Source: Selenomonas ruminantium subsp. ruminantium ATCC 12561 (GTDB taxonomy: Bacteria > Bacillota > Negativicutes > Selenomonadales > Selenomonadaceae). Taken from it: a stretch of 64,000 nt of DNA. The stretch covers positions 1 to 64,000 of the forward strand of contig NZ_AUJE01000004.1 of NCBI RefSeq assembly GCF_000424065.1, read 5' to 3'. The notes under the pieces are model-generated. The model was not told where the DNA came from, made no database searches, and saw only the letters and a program-made list of their open reading frames with translations. How positions within the stretch are numbered: the stretch's first letter is position 1; each line of letters opens with the position of its first letter. The position numbers were made by a program, and so were the translations under genes. Shown here piece by piece: positions 8,842 through 17,771 of this stretch.

Positions 8842-10757
8842 GTTTGTTAAATAGAACACTTACCGCCATTGAGCCGGCCAATCACGAATTAGCACAGCAG
8901 GCAGCCGCCCAGCTGACCAAGGTTATGGAAGGCGACGAAGATTCACTGGGGCTGCTCAAAGACCTGCTGCTCAAATATCTGGCCATAACCGGCGAAATGC
9001 ACCCTGCCGCCCCCGATAAATGCACGGTTATCTGCTGTGCCAGCCACGGGGTTGCCTCCGAAGCCGTCAGCGCCTATCCGGAGGAAACCACCCTGCAGAT
9101 GACCAAGAGCTACCTGATTGGTCAGGGGGCAGCCGCCAATGCCTTTGCCAATTTTGCCGACAGCGAAATCTTTATCGCCGACTTCGGCATCAAGGCAGAT
9201 AACATCGATATTCCGGGGCTATTGGACTGCCGGATTGGCAACGGCACAGATAATATCGCCCAAGGCCCGGCCATGAGCCGCGAGCAGGCCATCGCCGCCC
9301 TTGAAAAGGGCATTGAACTGGCTGAAAAGCTCATTGCCGAAGGTTTTGACTGCCTGCTGCCCGGCGAAATGGGCATTGCCAACACCACCGTCAGCGCTGC
9401 CATCTGTGCGGCTATCTGCAAAAAAACGGCGGCCGAAGTCACAGGCCGCGGTACGAATATATCCGATGAACGGCTGGCTAAAAAGACTGCCATTGTCGAA
9501 AAAGCATTAAGCCTCAATCAGCCAGATAACACGGATGCTATTGATGTACTGGCCAAAGTCGGCGGCTTTGAATTCGGCGCCATTGCAGGACTCATGCTGG
9601 GCTTTGCCGCGCATCATAAAGCGGTAATCCTGGACGGCTCCAACTGTGCCGCCGCCGCCCTGATTGCGCAGAGGCTGGCACCGGATTGCGTAGATTACTT
9701 CCTGCCTTCGCATCGCGGCGGCGAACCTGCGCAGGGCTTTGCCCTCGAAAAACTCGGCCTTACGCCGATACTGCACCTCGACCTGCGCCTCGGCGAAGCC
9801 TGCGGCAGCTCCATTCTCGCCCGCGAACTCGAAGCCATGCTGAACCTTTGGGATGTCGTTAGCCATCTGCCCCATGACCCGGTGGAAACGCCGTTCCAGC
9901 AAGCCTATATGCCCAATCTCGCCCCTAAAGTCACCAACAAAACCTTTGATTTTTACCTCTCCACCATGCAGGATTTGGATACTCAGGCGATGGAAGCCTG
10001 CAAGGAGCGCCTGGATAATCTGGTCAAGCCCTTGGAAAGTTTGGGCGCATTGGAACAGATTGTTACGGAAATCGCAGGCATCATGGGCGATGAACTGCCC
10101 AACTGCGATTTAGACCGAGCCCTGCTCTGCTTCACCAGCAAGGTGAGCAATCCCCTGCAAATGCAGCTTACTGCCGCCAGCTCGCAAAGCGCGAAAGCCG
10201 ATGTCACCATCGCCCATGTGCGCGAAGGTCTGCCTCTAACGGCTGCCTTTGACTTTGGCCGGGAGCAAGGCGAATTTTTATCCCTGTCCTACCCGCTTTT
10301 AGGCCTCTCCATGACCGAAATAGACGAGCACGCGCCCTTCGGCACAACGGCAGAACTTCTGCGGCAGGAACTCTTAAACGCCGATGGCAGCCTAAAGTAT
10401 CCTGCCGATGAATTCCTCGCCCATGCACCGGAAGCCGTGCAGCCCTTTATTGGGGCGATGATTGGCGCCATCATCGCTGCCGCCCATAACAGTGCCTTTA
10501 TCATCTTAGATGACGAAGCCAGCGAAATCATCGCCCGCTATACAGAGCTGCTCTGTCCTGCAGTACGCCCCTATATCCTCCATGTACAGCCCCTGCTTGT
10601 GAAAGCAGACTGCGCCCTGTCCGGCGGACTTATCGCGGGCCTTGGCATGGATATTGCCGAAGCTTCCCTCTACATGCTGAACTATATGCGCACCTTCGCC
10701 GAAAGCAAGGTCGCTATCGCCAGCGACGGCCCGGGAGCAGAGCGTCAACAGAACTAA
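8838..10757 (+). CDS. cobT: Nicotinate-nucleotide:dimethylbenzimidazole phosphoribosyltransferase with a second CobT-like domain
   Basis: 639 residues, nearly twice the usual 350. Residues 1 to about 345 are a full CobT that makes the lower-ligand nucleotide of cobamides. It has the PGEMGIANTT phosphate loop near 175 and LGEACGSS with the catalytic-base Glu near 319. Residues about 370-639 look like a diverged CobT copy: FIGAMIGAIIAAAHNSAFIIL matches the GxMxG..LDG region and AEASLYMLNYMRTFAES matches the CobT end. In this copy the LGE motif reads LSGG, so the catalytic Glu seems lost. RBS AAGGAGA precedes ATG 8838, which overlaps the tex stop. No other cobamide gene is nearby. Confidence 0.85.
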   Translation: MSLLNRTLTAIEPANHELAQQAAAQLTKVMEGDEDSLGLLKDLLLKYLAITGEMHPAAPDKCTVICCASHGVASEAVSAYPEETTLQMTKSYLIGQGAAANAFANFADSEIFIADFGIKADNIDIPGLLDCRIGNGTDNIAQGPAMSREQAIAALEKGIELAEKLIAEGFDCLLPGEMGIANTTVSAAICAAICKKTAAEVTGRGTNISDERLAKKTAIVEKALSLNQPDNTDAIDVLAKVGGFEFGAIAGLMLGFAAHHKAVILDGSNCAAAALIAQRLAPDCVDYFLPSHRGGEPAQGFALEKLGLTPILHLDLRLGEACGSSILARELEAMLNLWDVVSHLPHDPVETPFQQAYMPNLAPKVTNKTFDFYLSTMQDLDTQAMEACKERLDNLVKPLESLGALEQIVTEIAGIMGDELPNCDLDRALLCFTSKVSNPLQMQLTAASSQSAKADVTIAHVREGLPLTAAFDFGREQGEFLSLSYPLLGLSMTEIDEHAPFGTTAELLRQELLNADGSLKYPADEFLAHAPEAVQPFIGAMIGAIIAAAHNSAFIILDDEASEIIARYTELLCPAVRPYILHVQPLLVKADCALSGGLIAGLGMDIAEASLYMLNYMRTFAESKVAIASDGPGAERQQN

Positions 10758-10770
10758 ACACAAAAGCATG

Positions 10771-12108
10771 TCAGCGGAAATCATAATCATCCTGATGCGA
10801 ATCACGCTCCAACGGATAATCCAGCCCCATCGTGTGGATAACCAGCACGATATCGGGCTGGTTTTTCTTTATATAACTGCGGATACTGCCCTTGAACCAG
10901 CGCGGGTCAAGAATATCCATCTGCTTCACGCAGAGCGCCAGAAACGGCGCCACGCTGTTGGCAAAGGAATCCTTCACCAGAAGAATTTTGACATCCGCAG
11001 CCTCCTTGGCAAAGTTCTCGATATGAATCAGGGAGCAGTCAGCATAATTATAGGCCGCATAGGGATTGGAGCCATAAAAATCCTTCCGTTCCACCTCATG
11101 CCTGTCATAGGTGACGGAAAAATCGCCATAGGTGTCAATGCCCAGCCCCGGAATTTCATAATGCAAGCTCGTAGAAAATTTGGGATAAAGAAGCATAAAA
11201 TCATCAGGCTCTGCCAAAACTCTGGTCCGCCGCTTTCCCTGACTGCCTAGAAAATAGACTGGAAACTGCTCCTGCCAGTAGTTTTCCGGCTGCAAAAGTT
11301 CCTCTCGCAAGGGTACACCCGCTGCCTCTTTCAGCCAGTCCGCAACCTGCCCCGCAGCCCACAAACCTGTGGTCGGCAGCCAATGATGGTCCGTGCGGAA
11401 GAACAGCTGATGATAGGACCTATCCGAAAAAGCCGCCTGCATGCGCGGATAGAGGTCAAGGGTGTCTATGCCGCGGTTCTGCAAGCCCTGCAGCATCGCA
11501 TCTTTTTTCTGCAGGCTAAAATCCACCTTCCCGATGAATTCACCATCGCTCGTTTCGTCCAAGGCCGGCGGATTGGGCACGAACAGGAACTTTGCTCCCT
11601 GCTCCTTGCAAAAATCCGCCAAACCTGCCGTTTCCTCAATGTATTCCTGAATGTCAAAGGGAAGCGTGGGGAAAAACAGCCAGCCATCCGGCAGCACCTG
11701 TACGCTGCCGGTCGTTATGGGCCGGATGTCCCAGCCAATAAGCTGGTCATAGCGCCTGCCTGTTTCGACAATACCCGTATAGCCGGGAAAATACGTTTCG
11801 CTCCAACTGGCAAACCGTGCCTGCTCCTCCCGCAGTTTATTTTCCCGATAGCGCATTTCCGCCAACAGATTCCGCTCCGGTTCCGGCTCTAAAAAGGGAT
11901 AAAGGCCAGCCCAGTCAATATCCTTTTCCCGCGGATGGATGCGCTCCGGCAATCGCCAATTATCCCAAAGGACCAGCTGCGTCAGCGCGTTATCCCACTT
12001 GCAGCCTTCAATCAGCACCACCACGGTAAACCAGCGCAGGAATATCATCAATAAAGCCAGCACCAAAACGCCTGCGCAAAAACGCATCATATAGTCACGC
12101 ATGCTCAT
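10771..12108 (-). CDS. DHHW/AlgJ-like SGNH-fold protein, acyl-transfer partner
   Basis: 445 residues with one N-terminal membrane anchor (about 9-33) and an extracytoplasmic body. FRTDHHWLPTTG near residue 238 is the signature of the DHHW/AlgJ/AlgX group, and LVKDSFANSVAPFL supplies the SGNH-type catalytic Ser region near 380. These proteins pass acyl groups, usually acetyl, to exported glycans together with an MBOAT partner. That partner is encoded 9 bp upstream on the same strand. The acceptor polymer is unknown because no glycan synthesis genes are adjacent. It ends 13 bp from the convergent cobT gene with no clear terminator. Confidence 0.8.
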   Translation of the reverse strand: MSMRDYMMRFCAGVLVLALLMIFLRWFTVVVLIEGCKWDNALTQLVLWDNWRLPERIHPREKDIDWAGLYPFLEPEPERNLLAEMRYRENKLREEQARFASWSETYFPGYTGIVETGRRYDQLIGWDIRPITTGSVQVLPDGWLFFPTLPFDIQEYIEETAGLADFCKEQGAKFLFVPNPPALDETSDGEFIGKVDFSLQKKDAMLQGLQNRGIDTLDLYPRMQAAFSDRSYHQLFFRTDHHWLPTTGLWAAGQVADWLKEAAGVPLREELLQPENYWQEQFPVYFLGSQGKRRTRVLAEPDDFMLLYPKFSTSLHYEIPGLGIDTYGDFSVTYDRHEVERKDFYGSNPYAAYNYADCSLIHIENFAKEAADVKILLVKDSFANSVAPFLALCVKQMDILDPRWFKGSIRSYIKKNQPDIVLVIHTMGLDYPLERDSHQDDYDFR

Positions 12109-12117
12109 AGCTGCACC

Positions 12118-13512
12118 TCAAAAGTTAAAATAGATAAACGGATTGTAATTTCCGGCTACGGTAGCGATAATGGAAAGCAGAAACAACGCTACCGCCAGAC
12201 AAGGCTCGACCACAGGCTGCCAAAGCGCCCAATGTTTTGCCACCCACGGATAGATGGGGAGAGAAAAGATAAGCCCCAGCAGCCAAACTATCCCGCCGTC
12301 AAAGAGAAAATGCCCCGCCAACTCGTCATAGAGGGGGTTGCCAGCCAGCCCCCACATCATGCCCATATAGGCAAGACTCTGCGCTAAATCAGGGGATTGA
12401 AATACCACCCAGGCCATAATGACCGCCAACAGGGTGTAGATATGTCCGAAAACGCCCAGGCGCTCGGCAAAGCCGGTGAACTTCTCCAGAATCAGCAGGC
12501 AAAAATAAATCAGGCCCCAAAGCAGGAACGTCCAATTCGCGCCATGCCAAAAACCGGTCAACGACCAGACAACAAAGAGATTCAGTGCCAAACGGCTTCG
12601 GCTGCAGCGGCTTCCCCCCAGCGGAATATAGACATAATCCCGGAACCAGGAAGACAGCGAGATATGCCAGCGGCGCCAGAATTCCGTCACACTGCGGGAG
12701 ATATAGGGGTAGTTGAAATTCTCCCGGAAGTGGAAGCCGAACATCTGCCCCAAGCCAATGGCCATATCCGAGTAACCCGAGAAGTCAAAATAAATCTGGA
12801 ATGTATACGCCATAGCCCCGAGCCAGGCTGCCGCCACAGAAAGCGGTTCCTGCTCAGCCATAAACCTTGCATCCAGGGCAATGACGGCAAAATAATTGGC
12901 GAGCAGTACTTTCTTGGCAAGACCATAGATAAAACGTATCATGCCGTCCGTGAAATCCTGCCGCGTTTCCTGCCGCTGAAGGATTTCCCGCTCAATATCG
13001 GCATAGCGCACAATCGGCCCCGCAATAAGCTGCGGAAACAATGCAATATAGAGGCCTACATGCAGAACATTGTTCTGGGCCTGCGCCTTGCCATAGTAAA
13101 TATCGAACAGATAGGACAGCAGCTGAAAGGTAAAGAAGGAAATGCCAATGGGCAATGCCAGCTGAATGGCGGAAAAATCCGTCTGCAGCAAAAGCCCTAA
13201 TTGCGCTGCCGCAAAAGTCAGGTACTTAAAGACAAACAGCATGCCCAAATGAAAGGCCGCACCCAAGATAAGCCAGCGCTTGCGCGCTTCTGGCGATTTT
13301 GCCCTGCTCATCCTTAGCCCCACCTGCCAGCCAACGACGATGGAAACAATCATCAGCCAGACAAAGAACGGCTCGCCCCAGGCATAGAACACAAGGCTTA
13401 CCAGCAACAATAAGATATTGCGAAACTTCCTGCTCCGGCAAAAGGGGTTATAGTAGAGCAGGAGAATCAGCGGCAAAAACATAAATAGAAAGATATTTGA
13501 CGAAAAAACCAC
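12118..13512 (-). CDS. MBOAT-family membrane O-acyltransferase (AlgI/DltB-like)
   Basis: 464 residues, about 11-12 hydrophobic segments. The MBOAT core motif FWRRWHISLSSWFRDY lies near residue 275 and the active-site His is in GFWHGANW near 322. The family hands acyl groups from a cytoplasmic donor across the membrane to an extracytoplasmic acceptor. It is the first gene of a two-gene operon with the DHHW protein, the usual pairing in alginate- or cellulose-type acetylation. Substrate polymer not deducible. Confidence 0.88.
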   Translation of the reverse strand: MVFSSNIFLFMFLPLILLLYYNPFCRSRKFRNILLLLVSLVFYAWGEPFFVWLMIVSIVVGWQVGLRMSRAKSPEARKRWLILGAAFHLGMLFVFKYLTFAAAQLGLLLQTDFSAIQLALPIGISFFTFQLLSYLFDIYYGKAQAQNNVLHVGLYIALFPQLIAGPIVRYADIEREILQRQETRQDFTDGMIRFIYGLAKKVLLANYFAVIALDARFMAEQEPLSVAAAWLGAMAYTFQIYFDFSGYSDMAIGLGQMFGFHFRENFNYPYISRSVTEFWRRWHISLSSWFRDYVYIPLGGSRCSRSRLALNLFVVWSLTGFWHGANWTFLLWGLIYFCLLILEKFTGFAERLGVFGHIYTLLAVIMAWVVFQSPDLAQSLAYMGMMWGLAGNPLYDELAGHFLFDGGIVWLLGLIFSLPIYPWVAKHWALWQPVVEPCLAVALFLLSIIATVAGNYNPFIYFNF

Positions 13513-13632
13513 GGCGCCCTCTCCTTTACAATATTTTCGCTAGATTTATCCTTCCCTATTCGACATTTCACCTTCGACTTCCTGCCGCAGAAAAGCTTTG
13601 CCAGACTGCACCGTGATATACAAACGCCGGCA

Positions 13633-13676
13633 AAAAACAGCCCCCAAGAGCTTTTTGCTCTCAGGGGCTGTTTTCC
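13633..13676 (-). terminator. Terminator of perR
   Basis: A GC-rich hairpin (about 13638-13670, loop TTTT region) followed on the minus strand by TTTTTT. It lies 35 nt after the perR stop. Confidence 0.8.
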
Positions 13677-13709
13677 GTAAAGTTTTCCTGCTGATTTTAA
13701 TATTTTCTT

Positions 13710-14159
13710 TTAGGCTTCCCGTGCCAGCATTGCCTGCTGACAATGCGGACATACGCCATAGAAATAGTATTGCTGGCCGGTAAGCTGATAACCGGTCTCG
13801 GCCATTACCTGCTCCGAAAAATCCGCCGTCGGCAGGGTCCTTACATCATCGACCCGCCCGCAGTGCATACAGCGGATATGGGGATGCGGACTGATACGGG
13901 CATCATAGCGGAAAGAATCCTCTCCCACATTCAATTCCTGTACAAGCCCGACTGCGCACAAAATATTCAACGACTTGTAAACCGTAGCCAGACTCATGGT
14001 GGGATAATCAGGCAGCAGTTCCTGATACAAGGCTTCGGCACTGGGATGTTCCGTAGTATGCGCCAGCGCATTATACACCGCCAGCCGCTGCGGTGTGACC
14101 TTGAAACCACGCTCCCGCAAAAGCGCCGTAACTTCCTTCGGTTTCAATCCTACACGCAT
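13710..14159 (-). CDS. perR: Fur-family regulator of PerR type
   Basis: 149 residues, full Fur-family length. N-terminal winged helix, then a metal-binding dimerisation domain with two CxxC zinc pairs (C97/C100 and C137/C140). The regulatory-site residues match PerR: H38, D86, H92, H94 and D104/D105, with Asp rather than Glu at the position that separates PerR from Fur. PerR senses peroxide by metal-catalysed His oxidation and represses antioxidant genes. RBS GAGGAAGGA precedes ATG 14159. The AT-rich upstream region carries AATAATTATT-like sequence that could be an autoregulatory box. Fur remains a possible alternative. Confidence 0.82.
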   Translation of the reverse strand: MRVGLKPKEVTALLRERGFKVTPQRLAVYNALAHTTEHPSAEALYQELLPDYPTMSLATVYKSLNILCAVGLVQELNVGEDSFRYDARISPHPHIRCMHCGRVDDVRTLPTADFSEQVMAETGYQLTGQQYYFYGVCPHCQQAMLAREA

Positions 14160-14213
14160 AGTTTTCCTTCCTCACTAACAAATAATTATTCTTCTTTGCG
14201 ATTTATTCTAAAT

Positions 14214-14247
14214 AAAAATGCACCTCCTGTCAAGAAGGTGCATCTAT
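14214..14247 (-). terminator. Terminator of the 307-residue exported protein gene
   Basis: Hairpin ATGCACC...GGTGCAT followed on the minus strand by TTTTT, just after the stop at 14257. Confidence 0.75.
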
Positions 14248-14256
14248 TTATTTCCT

Positions 14257-15180
14257 TTATTCCGCAGTCGTAACTACGCCATACATCGTCGTATCATTCT
14301 TGGTCTGAATGTAGAACTCCGTACCTGCCGGCAGGTCGATATTCTTGCCGTTGACAAAGGCACCGCCGATGATGCCGATGGGGCCGAGAAGAACCATCCC
14401 CGCTACACTGGCACCAGCCGCCATGGCCAGATTCTTCATTTCCTTTTTGGCTTCCTCTCCGACAAAGGTTGCCACATAAGTACCATCAATGGATTTAGTC
14501 TGCTTGTAGTCAATTTGCAGCTGGGCATTGCGGCCGAAGTTCCGCGCCTGTTTAACCTTCAAAACAGTACCATCCCCCGGCTCACCTTTGGCAAAAACCA
14601 GCTTGCCATTTACGATAACATCAGCAGCAACCTTATAGCGAAGCGTATCGCCCTTTTTCAAATTCTTGGTATTCACGGGGTCAACGAGAGCTACTTTAAT
14701 CAGCGTATTCTTCGGTACATTGACCTGTTCCATGGGCAGATCCACAGTGCCAAAGGAAGCAGATGCCAATGCCTGAATCCGTTTTTTGTATGTTCCCTCA
14801 TTGGTCTGACCGTTAATGGTCATTTCCATATCTGCTACACGCTTTTCGACGGAGTTCATGCTCACTTCATGGTCGATGTTCCATTCAATAGCATTGAGCT
14901 GTGCCAGTATGGAAGGCTTGCCTCCATTCGTATACACTTCATCATAAAGGGCATCCACCCGGGCCATCATACTGCCCGTATTATGACTGCCGTTATAATC
15001 TTTTTCCAATTTGTTTATCCGGTCTAAAAGTGCACCAGTCTGCTCTGTTCCATAAGTATCCTTCTCCACAGCAGAAAGTTTTGCCTGCACCGTTTCCGGG
15101 GTTGCTGCACTAGCCATTCCCACAGATGACACCAAAAGCATCGCGGACAGGAACAGCGCACATACTTTACGGAATTTCAT
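14257..15180 (-). CDS. Exported protein with N-terminal repeats, unknown function
   Basis: 307 residues. A clear signal peptide ends near AMASA-like ASAA at about residue 26. Residues about 30-135 hold four or five degenerate repeats of about 25-30 residues with a pattern like L-x-x-(L/V/I)-E-x-x-x-x-G-x-x-x-x-G-(S/A/T)-(L/M/I)-x-x-R, predicted helical. The second half is beta-rich (NTLIKVALVDPVNTKNLKKGD) and contains a glycine-rich hydrophobic stretch around 255-275 that could be a membrane segment. No enzyme motif is seen. It is transcribed alone, with its own terminator. A cell-envelope role is inferred only from export. Confidence 0.7.
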   Translation of the reverse strand: MKFRKVCALFLSAMLLVSSVGMASAATPETVQAKLSAVEKDTYGTEQTGALLDRINKLEKDYNGSHNTGSMMARVDALYDEVYTNGGKPSILAQLNAIEWNIDHEVSMNSVEKRVADMEMTINGQTNEGTYKKRIQALASASFGTVDLPMEQVNVPKNTLIKVALVDPVNTKNLKKGDTLRYKVAADVIVNGKLVFAKGEPGDGTVLKVKQARNFGRNAQLQIDYKQTKSIDGTYVATFVGEEAKKEMKNLAMAAGASVAGMVLLGPIGIIGGAFVNGKNIDLPAGTEFYIQTKNDTTMYGVVTTAE

Positions 15181-15252
15181 AAATTCGTTCCTCCATTCGT
15201 TTCATCTTCTCCCTGATTATTCTACCATATTTTAGCTGTTATTTCTTAAAAA

Positions 15253-16191
15253 TCAGTTAGAAACATCCTGTTTTTCCTGCATTTTTGCATGCTCATATTG
15301 CTCAGCCTTAGTTTCCGGTTCATGATTGCCTGCCGGCTCCGGGTGAATGAGAATATCGAAAGCACCAAACTCCGCATGAATTTTTTCCTCCAATTCATCG
15401 CAGATAGCATGTACATGGGCCAGATGCATATTGCCATCAAAGAGCACATGTACGTCCAATAACTTATAGGAACCAGATTTGCGGGTGCGCAGGCAGTGAC
15501 AGCCCTTGACTTCTGGTATGCTGTCAATAATGGCCATAATCCGGTTTTCCTGTTCCTCCGGCAGACTCACATCAGTAAGTTCCATAGTGGAATTCACGAC
15601 CATTTTCCAGCCTTCCCGAAAAATAATGAGGGCCACCACAATGGCAATCGCTCCGTCCAGCCAGGCCCAGCCGGTAAATTCCATCAGAATCAGGCCCAGC
15701 ATAACGCCCACGGAAGTCCAGACATCGGCCCGCAAATGCAGACCATCGGCCTCCAACGCCTGCGATTCCGTAAGTTTTCCTACAGAAATCAATTTCTGCG
15801 ATACAAGCAGGTTGATTACAATGGATACCAGCATGATGGCCACACCAAAATGCAGCATTTCCGGCACGTTATCCTGCCCCAGATGCTCAAAGGCCTCATA
15901 GACGATTCCTCCAGCAGCCGCCACAATCAAGAGGGCTTCTACTGCGGCAGACAAGTTCTCAAATTTGCCATGACCATAATCATGTTCCAAATCCGGCGGA
16001 GTTACGGATTTTTTCACCGCCCAGAAGGCAATCAGGGAGGCCAATAAATCCACACTGGAATGGAGCGCCTCCGAAATCAAACTCACTGCCCCTACCCAAA
16101 TTCCCACAACCAGTTTCAACAGCACCAGCACTGTGTTGGAAATAATGGATAGATACGCTGTATCTTTTTTTAGCACATCGATTTCAGTCAT
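15253..16191 (-). CDS. Cation diffusion facilitator (CDF) family exporter
   Basis: 312 residues with about six membrane helices and a C-terminal cytoplasmic domain. Metal-site motifs: HSSVD near residue 45, DYGHGKFE near 72 and HLRADVWTS near 152, the pairs of His and Asp used by CDF proteins to export Zn, Mn, Fe or Co in exchange for protons. The C-terminal part, about 210-290, has the usual ferredoxin-like dimerisation fold and extra histidines (HLAHVHAICDE). Metal specificity cannot be read. Single gene. Confidence 0.9.
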   Translation of the reverse strand: MTEIDVLKKDTAYLSIISNTVLVLLKLVVGIWVGAVSLISEALHSSVDLLASLIAFWAVKKSVTPPDLEHDYGHGKFENLSAAVEALLIVAAAGGIVYEAFEHLGQDNVPEMLHFGVAIMLVSIVINLLVSQKLISVGKLTESQALEADGLHLRADVWTSVGVMLGLILMEFTGWAWLDGAIAIVVALIIFREGWKMVVNSTMELTDVSLPEEQENRIMAIIDSIPEVKGCHCLRTRKSGSYKLLDVHVLFDGNMHLAHVHAICDELEEKIHAEFGAFDILIHPEPAGNHEPETKAEQYEHAKMQEKQDVSN

Positions 16192-16216
16192 AGGAGGCTC
16201 CCTTCTATATACGAAA

Positions 16217-16250
16217 ACAAGTCTCCCCCGATTTGGAGGAGACTTTAAAC
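16217..16250 (-). terminator. Terminator of the 140-residue exported protein gene
   Basis: Stem AAGTCTCC (16219-16226) with GGAGACTT (16238-16245), followed on the minus strand by TGTTTTC. It begins just past the stop codon at 16253. Confidence 0.6.
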
Positions 16251-16252
16251 AT

Positions 16253-16675
16253 TTACTTGTTGCGCGGCTGCTCGTAGATAAAATCCACTACGGTCTGCAT
16301 AGGCGAGGAGGCCACAAAAGGCAATTCCGGCGTCGCTTCTTCCGTTTGCTCGACAAACTGCTTGCTATCGTAGACCTGTACCTTGGACGACAGAATCCGA
16401 TAGACCATTTTTTCCTTGTTAAACTGCATCTGGTAAATATAACGGCGGTTCGTACGAGCCTTAATCACAGCCACCTGTGCCTGCACCAAGTCATACGTCT
16501 TTTTCGCATTATTCGGCTGCATTTCCGTAGTCGTAGAATACGATATGGAATCCACATCTACATAATATCCCGTGGGCCCTACAGCATCTACAAACTGCAT
16601 ATTTTCTGCAAAAACCGTGGTGGCTGCCAATAACCAAACACCTAAAAACAATGGCAAAATCCGCCTTAATCTCAT
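16253..16675 (-). CDS. Small exported protein, unknown function
   Basis: 140 residues with a signal peptide ending near VFAEN (residue 23). The mature part is beta-rich with a tyrosine-rich central section and no Cys. It shows the pattern of Negativicute surface-exposed or periplasmic proteins that report a variable's value over time (VDVDSISY...YDLVQAQVAV), but I do not recognise a named family. It lies between the hydrogenase operon and the CDF gene and is transcribed in the same direction, with its own terminator. Confidence 0.65.
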   Translation of the reverse strand: MRLRRILPLFLGVWLLAATTVFAENMQFVDAVGPTGYYVDVDSISYSTTTEMQPNNAKKTYDLVQAQVAVIKARTNRRYIYQMQFNKEKMVYRILSSKVQVYDSKQFVEQTEEATPELPFVASSPMQTVVDFIYEQPRNK

Positions 16676-16763
16676 CTATTCCGCTTCTTTCTATAATTCA
16701 TATTGAACATCATCTAAACAAAATTCATTATAACGCCTTTATGCAAATTTTGCCATAAAAAAA

Positions 16764-17771
16764 TCAACAAATTCGCGGCACAATATTCCCCAATGGCATA
16801 TCCACAACCCGGATTCCGCCAATACCTGTCCGCAAGCCAACAGTTCCCGGGGCCTCGGCCGTAACCTCACCGATGACTCTGGCCTCCTGGCCATAAGGAC
16901 TTGTCCGCATCGCCTTGAGCACCTTTTCGGCACTCTCTGCGGGCACAAAGGCCACGCACTTACCCTCATTAGCTAAATAAAGCGGATCAAAACCGAGCAT
17001 ATCGCAGACGCCCTGCACTTCAGGATGGATAGGAATTTCATCCTCGTCAATCAAAATACCGCAATGCGAAGCTGCGGCAATCTCATTGAGCACTGCCGCC
17101 ACACCACCGCGAGTCGGGTCACGCATAACCGCAATATCCGGTGCGGCTTCGAGCATGGCTTGGGTCATTTTATTGAGCGGCGCACAGTCTGTCTGCACAC
17201 TGGCGGGCAGATTGATATTGTGGCGCCCTGCCATAATAGCCGCCGCATGGTCGCCGATATAGCCGGAGAGAATCACCTTCATGCCCGGCTTGACGTTTTC
17301 CGGACTGATATGCGTACCGGGAATCTTGTCGCCAATCCCGGCCGTGTTGATGAAAATGCCGTCGGCCTTGCCCTTCTCCACCACTTTGGTATCGCCGGTG
17401 GCAATGACCACGCCGGCTTCATCGGCCATCTTCTTCATCGTACTCACGATGGTCTGCAAATCCTTGATGGGAAAACCTTCCTCGATAATCATGCCTACCG
17501 ACAGATAACGCGGAATGGCCCCCGTCATCGACAGGTCATTGACCGTGCCACAGACGGCCAACTTGCCAATATTGCCGCCCGCAAAAAATAAAGGCTGTAC
17601 CACATAGGAATCCGTGGTGAAGGCCACTTCGCCCTTCATCTCCACCAAAGCCCCGTCATGCAGGGTATTTAAAACCGGATTGCCATAGGCCGGCAGGATA
17701 ACCTGCTCCATCAGTTCCTGACTCACCTTGCCCCCGGCACCATGGGCCAGGGTCACTTTATCATTTGCCAT
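16764..17771 (-). CDS. hypE: Hydrogenase maturation protein HypE
   Basis: 335 residues from ATG 17771, chosen because GGGGAGG lies about 9 nt upstream and the protein then begins MANDKVTLAHGAGGK as HypE proteins do. HypE dehydrates the carbamoyl group on its C-terminal Cys to a cyanide ligand for the hydrogenase iron. The essential PRIC end is present. The AIR-synthase-like ATP-binding fold is complete (DPTRGGVAAVLNEIA near 200). It overlaps the end of hypD by 11 bp and closes the hydrogenase operon. HypF, which would load the carbamoyl group, is not encoded in the window. Confidence 0.95.
   Translation of the reverse strand: MANDKVTLAHGAGGKVSQELMEQVILPAYGNPVLNTLHDGALVEMKGEVAFTTDSYVVQPLFFAGGNIGKLAVCGTVNDLSMTGAIPRYLSVGMIIEEGFPIKDLQTIVSTMKKMADEAGVVIATGDTKVVEKGKADGIFINTAGIGDKIPGTHISPENVKPGMKVILSGYIGDHAAAIMAGRHNINLPASVQTDCAPLNKMTQAMLEAAPDIAVMRDPTRGGVAAVLNEIAAASHCGILIDEDEIPIHPEVQGVCDMLGFDPLYLANEGKCVAFVPAESAEKVLKAMRTSPYGQEARVIGEVTAEAPGTVGLRTGIGGIRVVDMPLGNIVPRIC

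Noticed and set aside
14160-14217. Fur/PerR box upstream of perR
   Set aside because: AATAATTATT-like sequence is suggestive, but it does not fit the 15-bp PerR consensus well enough to list as a site.
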